A DNA stretch of 10,875 nucleotides, from assembly GCA_900542795.1 (NCBI GenBank), contig UQPD01000085.1:1-10875 (forward strand), written 5' to 3'. Position 1 is the first letter of the stretch. Every line of letters begins with the position of its first letter. The notes below the pieces were generated by a model that made no database searches, had not been told where the DNA came from, and worked only from the letters and a program-made list of their open reading frames with translations. Shown piece after piece: positions 6,662 to 10,875 of the stretch. The translations under genes were made by a program, and so were the position numbers. The DNA comes from an uncultured Prevotella sp. Its GTDB lineage: Bacteria; Bacteroidota; Bacteroidia; Bacteroidales; Bacteroidaceae.

Positions 6662-6694
6662 AGGTTATTCCTGAAGATTAGATTTACAACAGGG

Positions 6695-8263
6695 TTAGAA
6701 CTCACTTGTGAAGTGGAACTTGATGTGTTCAAAGTCTTGTTGCGCCATTTGTAACACATAACCTGAGTCGGCAAGGAATACATCGCGACCTTCGCGGTCC
6801 TTTGCCATGTATTGGTATTTGCGCTTTTTGAAATTTTCAAGTTCTGCCTCGTTGTCGCTTTCAATCCAACATGCCTTATAAAGGTGTACGGGTTCCCAAC
6901 GGCATTTGGCATTATATTCGTTTTCGAGACGATACTGAATAACTTCGAATTGTAACTGACCTACGGTACCAATAATTTTGCGACCATTGAACTGGTTGAC
7001 AAATAACTGCGCTACACCTTCGTCCATCAACTGCTCAATACCCTTGTTGAGCTGTTTGGTCTTCATGGGATCGGCATTTTCAATGTACTTAAACATTTCG
7101 GGCGAGAATGAGGGCAGTCCACGGAAGTGTAGTTGTTCGCCTTCGGTTAGTGTGTCGCCTATTTTAAAGATGCCATTGTCGGGCAAACCAACAATGTCGC
7201 CAGCCCAAGCCTCGTCGATTGTGCTTTTGCGCTGTGCCATGAATTGCGTGGGCGATGAAAAACGCACGGTTTTACCATTGCGCACGTGTAGATAGGGCTT
7301 GTTACGCTCAAAACGTCCTGAGCACACTTTGCAGAAGGCAATGCACGAACGATGGTTAGGGTCGATATTGGCTGTGATTTTAAAGATAAAGCCTGTAAAC
7401 TTAGGCTCATCAGGACTCACTGTGCGCTCTTCTGCCAAGGTGGGGTGAGGGTAGGGAGCTATCTTTACAAAGCAGTCGAGCAACTCTTTTACACCAAAGT
7501 TGTTGAGTGCAGAACCAAAGAACACAGGAGCTACCTCGGCATCTAAGTAGCTTTGATGATCGAAGTCGGGGTATACGCCACTGACGAGTTCCAAGTCATC
7601 GCGTAAGCTCTTAGCGTCAGCTTCGCCTACATGCGCTTCAAGCTCGTTGCTGTCAATGTCCACAGCCACCTTTTCGGTCACTTTTTGCTTATCAGCAGCA
7701 AAAAGGTTGAGTTGTTGTTCGTAGATGTTATAAACGCCCTTAAAACGTGAGCCTTGGTTAATGGGCCATGAGAGTGGACGCACTTTGATTTGCAATTCTT
7801 GTTCAAGTTCATCGAGCAAATCGAAGGGGTCTTTACCTTCGCGGTCCATCTTATTGATAAAGATGATAACGGGTGTTTTGCGCATGCGGCAAACCGTCAT
7901 CAACTTACGTGTTTGGGTTTCAACACCCTTAGCGCTATCTACCACAATAATGGCAGAGTCTACTGCTGTGAGCGTGCGGAAAGTGTCTTCGGCAAAGTCT
8001 TGGTGACCTGGGGTGTCGAGGATGTTAACCTTGTAGCCCTCATAGTCGAACTCCATGACTGAAGTAGTAACAGAAATACCGCGTTGTTTTTCGATTTCCA
8101 TCCAGTCGGATGTGGCGGTTTTCTTAATCTTATTATTCTTTACGGCACCTGCCACCTGTATCTGACCACCAAAGAGCAAGAGTTTTTCGGTAAGTGTGGT
8201 TTTACCAGCATCAGGGTGTGATATGATGGCAAATGTGCGTCGACGTGAAATTTCAGGATTCAT
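6695..8263 (-). CDS. prfC: Peptide chain release factor 3 (RF3)
   Basis: A 522-residue translational GTPase that recycles RF1 and RF2 from the ribosome after peptide release. The GTPase motifs are complete: the P-loop SHPDAGKT (15-22; SHPDAGKTT is characteristic of RF3, where most translation factors have GHVDxGKT), switch I with RGIS (61-64), DTPGH (83-87), NKMD (137-140) and FGSAL near 249-253. The domain II beta-barrel (about 285-385) and the RF3 C-terminal domain (about 390-522) follow. Length is normal for the family. It is last of four co-directional genes, 93 bases after rmlD; this gap contains no terminator and no good consensus promoter, so co-transcription is likely but a weak internal promoter is possible. 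Identification is secure. Confidence 0.97.
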   Translation of the reverse strand: MNPEISRRRTFAIISHPDAGKTTLTEKLLLFGGQIQVAGAVKNNKIKKTATSDWMEIEKQRGISVTTSVMEFDYEGYKVNILDTPGHQDFAEDTFRTLTAVDSAIIVVDSAKGVETQTRKLMTVCRMRKTPVIIFINKMDREGKDPFDLLDELEQELQIKVRPLSWPINQGSRFKGVYNIYEQQLNLFAADKQKVTEKVAVDIDSNELEAHVGEADAKSLRDDLELVSGVYPDFDHQSYLDAEVAPVFFGSALNNFGVKELLDCFVKIAPYPHPTLAEERTVSPDEPKFTGFIFKITANIDPNHRSCIAFCKVCSGRFERNKPYLHVRNGKTVRFSSPTQFMAQRKSTIDEAWAGDIVGLPDNGIFKIGDTLTEGEQLHFRGLPSFSPEMFKYIENADPMKTKQLNKGIEQLMDEGVAQLFVNQFNGRKIIGTVGQLQFEVIQYRLENEYNAKCRWEPVHLYKACWIESDNEAELENFKKRKYQYMAKDREGRDVFLADSGYVLQMAQQDFEHIKFHFTSEF

Positions 8264-8356
8264 TTATGTTTGTTAGGGGTTAAGTCTTTTTGGGGGAATG
8301 GGGATTGAAAAAAGTCTATCAATGCAAGGCGGTTTTTTAAGCCACCCTACATTCTT

Positions 8357-9208
8357 TTACAATTCCTTTATACACTCTTTGAGCGCATCCTCCCACCATC
8401 GAATTTCAATGCCGAAGGTCTTTTTAATTTTGCTTTTGTCGAGCACTGAGAAGTGAGGACGTGCTGCAGGAACAGGGTAGTCTTCGGTGTGGATGGGGCT
8501 AACTTGGCAGTCGATGCCTTCAAGACGATGAATGGCACGTGTAAAGTCGTACCATGAACAAACACCCTCGTTAGTGAAGTGATAAACTCCTGGCACAATG
8601 CCTTTGTCAACAATGTGCATAATGGTGCGTGCTAAGTCGCGTGCATAAGTGGGCGAACCTACTTGGTCGAAGACTACGCCTAAGGCATCGCGCTCTTTGC
8701 CCAAACGAATCATGGTTTTTACAAAGTTGTTGCCAAAAGTAGAATAAAGCCACGCGGTGCGAATGACCATAGAACCAGCACATGAGCGGATAACATTTTC
8801 TTCGCCAGCCAACTTGGTGCGTCCGTACACGGTTTGCGGATTGGTAGCATCCTCTTCTTTATAAGGAGTGCAACCTTTGCCATCGAACACGTAGTCGGTT
8901 GACACTTGAATCATGGTGCCACCCACTGAGGCAACAGCTTCAGCCAAGTAACCTGGTGCCACATTGTTGAGCAAGTTGCAGAGTTCCTCATTCTCCTCAG
9001 CCTTGTCTACTGCAGTGAAGGCTGCACAGTTAATGACAATGCCAATGCTATGCTTTTCGATGAATGTGTAAACTGCCTTGCGGTCAGTAATGTCGAGTTC
9101 TTCTTTATCGGTGAAGTAGAAGGTGCATTCTTCTTCATATTTTGGGGCGAGCAACTGTATTTCGTTACCCAACTGACCTTTGCAGCCAGTTACAAGTATA
9201 TGTTTCAT
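8357..9208 (-). CDS. rmlD: dTDP-4-dehydrorhamnose reductase
   Basis: A cytoplasmic reductase of 283 residues that performs the last step of dTDP-L-rhamnose synthesis, using NAD(P)H to reduce dTDP-4-dehydro-L-rhamnose. It is an extended short-chain dehydrogenase: the nucleotide-binding GCKGQLG (8-14), CAAFTAVDKAE (61-71), STDYVFDG (103-110), the catalytic Tyr128 and Lys132 in YGRTKLAGE, and the substrate-side RPHFSVLD (250-257). All key residues are present and the length fits the family. The other rhamnose genes (rmlA, rmlB, rmlC) are not in this window; rmlD sits between a gene of unknown function and prfC, so they must lie elsewhere. The alternative symbol is rfbD. Confidence 0.95.
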   Translation of the reverse strand: MKHILVTGCKGQLGNEIQLLAPKYEEECTFYFTDKEELDITDRKAVYTFIEKHSIGIVINCAAFTAVDKAEENEELCNLLNNVAPGYLAEAVASVGGTMIQVSTDYVFDGKGCTPYKEEDATNPQTVYGRTKLAGEENVIRSCAGSMVIRTAWLYSTFGNNFVKTMIRLGKERDALGVVFDQVGSPTYARDLARTIMHIVDKGIVPGVYHFTNEGVCSWYDFTRAIHRLEGIDCQVSPIHTEDYPVPAARPHFSVLDKSKIKKTFGIEIRWWEDALKECIKEL

Positions 9209-9251
9209 TTTTATGTGTGTGTTGTATGCTGATGTTGTTTTTTAATGGCGC

Positions 9252-9806
9252 TTAAAACTCAATAGGCTCTTTTTTGTCCTTAAAGTAGTAGTCGGATAAT
9301 TGTCCGAGCAAGGCAGAAACGTCTTTTACAGCTTTTTCGGTGGCTTCGGTGATAGGCTTCTTTTGCAAGCGCAGCAAAACGACTCCGTAGAGCAAGTCGA
9401 AGCAAGTTTGCAATTCGGGCTCTTGGGTTGGTTGGTTTGCTTGTGTGTGCTTGCTACGCAATTCCACTACATAGGGCAATACCTTATAATACATTTCACG
9501 ATAATAAGGGAATTTGCTTGATGCTAAGAGCTGCTGATTGAGCTCGGTGAGTTCTTGCAAAATGTTGCAGCATATTTGCAAGTGTCCACTTTTCATTTTT
9601 CCCTCGCTACGCATCATTTCGCAAAGGTCGGCATACCATTTCTCGGTGGCTTGTCGCTTGTCTTCGTCTAATTGAAAACGCGTTACATATTCTTTTGCAA
9701 TGCGTTCGGCATCACAACCATAAGCTCTTATTAGATCCTCAACCTGCCACATATAAAGTAGATATTCTGCACGATTGGTAACCTTAAGTTTGTCTGCAAT
9801 AATCAT
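9252..9806 (-). CDS. DUF4924-like protein of unknown function
   Basis: A 184-residue, mostly helical, soluble protein with no signal peptide or membrane segment. The start (MIIADKLK) and the segment AEYLLYMWQVEDLIRAY (13-29) are what I recall of the Bacteroidetes family DUF4924; this rests on recognition, not on a search. Later parts are also helix-rich, with a charged linker (about 118-131, KHTQANQPTQEPE) before a final helical segment. No catalytic motif is visible and no function is proposed. The start codon is 6 bases after the stop codon of the LysE-family gene and the gene ends 43 bases before rmlD, so all three are probably on one transcript. Confidence 0.8.
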   Translation of the reverse strand: MIIADKLKVTNRAEYLLYMWQVEDLIRAYGCDAERIAKEYVTRFQLDEDKRQATEKWYADLCEMMRSEGKMKSGHLQICCNILQELTELNQQLLASSKFPYYREMYYKVLPYVVELRSKHTQANQPTQEPELQTCFDLLYGVVLLRLQKKPITEATEKAVKDVSALLGQLSDYYFKDKKEPIEF

Positions 9807-9812
9807 ATAATG

Positions 9813-10481
9813 CTAATAGAGTGAAATTTTAAACAATGTCATGGCTGCATAAATTATGGATGCTGCAAGCACTATGCTACCTATGGTGCGGTTAAGGCGT
9901 TGAATGCCTCTCACACCAAACGAACTGCGCATTCTGTCGATTACATAGGTTAATCCAATCCACCATAACATGGCACCTGCAACAATTGACAAATAACCAA
10001 TGCATTGTCCAAACCAATTACCCGGAATGACAAAGGTGAACATGTTGAACAGGGCAATGAATAAGAAGATGATTAGGGGGTTAGACAAGGTGATAAGAAA
10101 GGCGGTTGTAAAATTATGAACCAAGGTACCTTTGCCTCCTGAGGATTTGCGTATGCTCTTTCGGGGATCTGTTCGGAACATGTAGATGCCAAAGATAAAG
10201 AGCATAACGCTGCCTAATAGCTTTAGCCAAAAGATGTTCTCTTCATTGTCAATAAAATCCATCACAAACGACATGCCCAAACCTGTCATTAGGGCATAAA
10301 AGATGTCGCTCAGTGAGGCTCCTGCTCCTGTAACAATGCCATAAGCACGACCTTTTTGCATGGTGCGCTGAATACACAATATGCCCACGGGGCCCATGGG
10401 TGCTGATGCGATGATACCAACCATCAATCCTTTTAATATGAGCAGGAGTGGACTGGCAAACTCTATGAATATATGGTTCAT
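9813..10481 (-). CDS. LysE/RhtB-family transporter
   Basis: An integral inner-membrane protein of 222 residues, of the family that exports amino acids or related solutes. The N-terminal signature is clear: a hydrophobic segment, then APMGPVGILCIQRTMQKG (27-44), GxxxGxGAxxxD (48-59) and a second conserved segment TLSNPLIIF (131-139). About six membrane segments can be drawn: 10-32, 47-69, 85-102, 125-150, 158-180 and 198-217. The start at 10481 is preferred over the upstream open frame (to 10853) because a consensus promoter lies just before it, the family signature begins here, and the extension runs into sequencing adapter. It is the first gene of the minus-strand cluster. The substrate cannot be read from the sequence. 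Confidence 0.9.
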   Translation of the reverse strand: MNHIFIEFASPLLLILKGLMVGIIASAPMGPVGILCIQRTMQKGRAYGIVTGAGASLSDIFYALMTGLGMSFVMDFIDNEENIFWLKLLGSVMLFIFGIYMFRTDPRKSIRKSSGGKGTLVHNFTTAFLITLSNPLIIFLFIALFNMFTFVIPGNWFGQCIGYLSIVAGAMLWWIGLTYVIDRMRSSFGVRGIQRLNRTIGSIVLAASIIYAAMTLFKISLY

Positions 10482-10838
10482 TACTATGCTTTTTCGTATA
10501 AATACAAATGCAAAATTACTGAAAACTGATTGAAGTGACAAGAAACATGCTCTTTTTATTTTAGAATGGGATGCTTTTATCAAGAACACAGCTAAGCAAA
10601 TGTCGAGAAATACTACCAAGTAAATGGAAGCAAAAAGCAGTAGATTGGCAGATTGTGTAAGCGTGGGAAAGGACAAGCTGAAACTTTTAGGTCTTACAAT
10701 CAACCCTCTATTTTCTTTATCCACTAAAAAATAACATTTCAACCAAAAATATATCATCTGCAAAAAGCAGTTTCCAAAAAATATTGTAATTTTGTCGGCG
10801 ATAGTTACATTTTTACAATTTTGAAATAATATTACAAC
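10482..10838. other. Gene-free upstream region of the LysE-family gene
   Basis: AT-rich sequence in which the minus-strand frame stays open but shows no family resemblance and no plausible start of its own. Apart from the promoter at 10511-10541 I see no repeat or RNA structure. A divergent gene to the right may be missing because the sequence is cut by the adapter. Confidence 0.6.
10511..10541 (-). promoter_or_regulatory. Bacteroidetes promoter for the LysE-DUF4924-rmlD-prfC cluster
   Basis: On the minus strand TTG (10541-10539, in TTTCTTG), 20 bases, then TAATTTTG (10518-10511) fits the consensus, with an exact -7 box and a partial -33 box. The predicted start is near 10505, giving a leader of about 24 bases before the ATG at 10481. 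No other good candidate appears inside the cluster. Confidence 0.65.
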
Positions 10839-10875
10839 CTGTCTCTTATACACATCTCCGAGCCCACGAGACGCG
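10839..10875. other. Illumina Nextera adapter, not genomic
   Basis: CTGTCTCTTATACACATCT (10839-10857) is the complement of the transposon mosaic end used in Nextera libraries, and CCGAGCCCACGAGAC (10858-10872) is the rest of the read-2 adapter. The final GCG would be the start of the sample index. The biological sequence ends at 10838. The mosaic end translated on the minus strand gives the peptide MYKRQ. Confidence 0.98.

Larger units (their letters stand above)
6087..6694. other. Gene-free stretch between the convergent nudC and prfC genes
   Basis: No credible coding sequence is present. It holds two related repeat blocks (about 6169-6316 and 6329-6516) and the prfC terminator (6613-6661). 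Between 6517 and 6612 I see nothing recognisable. The blocks share more than their 22-base arrays: each continues with TTTTTTCGACACTTTAG and, further on, with an ATCAG-rich segment ending GTATT, so the whole segment of roughly 150-180 bases seems to be a diverged tandem duplication. Confidence 0.7.

Noticed and set aside
8264..8356. Terminator or promoter between rmlD and prfC
   Set aside because: The GGTGG/CCGCC pairing is weak and has no T-run on the transcribed strand, and TAGACTTT is a poor match to the -7 consensus with no -33 box.
10787..10794. TAATTTTG on the plus strand as a divergent promoter
   Set aside because: The -7 box is exact, but no TTTG lies 19-21 bases upstream and the region is so AT-rich that a chance match is likely; the gene it might serve is outside the window.

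Overview
The window looks like a contig end from a member of the Bacteroidales, most likely Prevotella or a close relative. Three promoters match the Bacteroidetes form (TTTG, 19-20 bases, TAnnTTTG). Start codons lie behind A/T-rich leaders without Shine-Dalgarno sequences. The proteins are of Bacteroidales type (a DUF4924-like protein, a secreted GH20 enzyme), and intergenic regions are AT-rich and full of palindromic repeats. Species cannot be fixed from the sequence alone.

Layout. Bases 1-860 hold no gene but carry nested inverted repeats, including a 111-base pair of arms. A secreted GH20 beta-N-acetylhexosaminidase (953-2971, minus) with its own terminator follows. Between it and a divergent phosphoglucomutase/phosphomannomutase (3445-5196, plus) lie two and a half copies of an 85-base palindromic repeat; the outermost arms carry the two outward-facing promoters. 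After the mutase terminator comes nudC (5319-6086, plus), an NADH pyrophosphatase/NAD-cap hydrolase. A 608-base gene-free stretch then carries two related arrays with a 22-base period.

The right half is one minus-strand cluster transcribed from about 10505 down to a strong terminator at 6613-6661: a LysE-family exporter, a DUF4924-like protein, rmlD (dTDP-4-dehydrorhamnose reductase) and prfC (release factor 3). Gaps are 6, 43 and 93 bases, which suggests an operon. The mutase and RmlD both belong to sugar-phosphate and nucleotide-sugar metabolism. The hexosaminidase releases amino sugars outside the cytoplasm. PrfC and NudC are housekeeping functions (translation, NAD/RNA-cap turnover).

The last 37 bases (10839-10875) are Illumina Nextera adapter, so the window ends at an assembly artefact, and the open reading frame running into it has a false N-terminus. 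No defence system, CRISPR array, prophage, insertion sequence, rRNA or tRNA was found. The unusual content is in the intergenic repeats, not in the genes.
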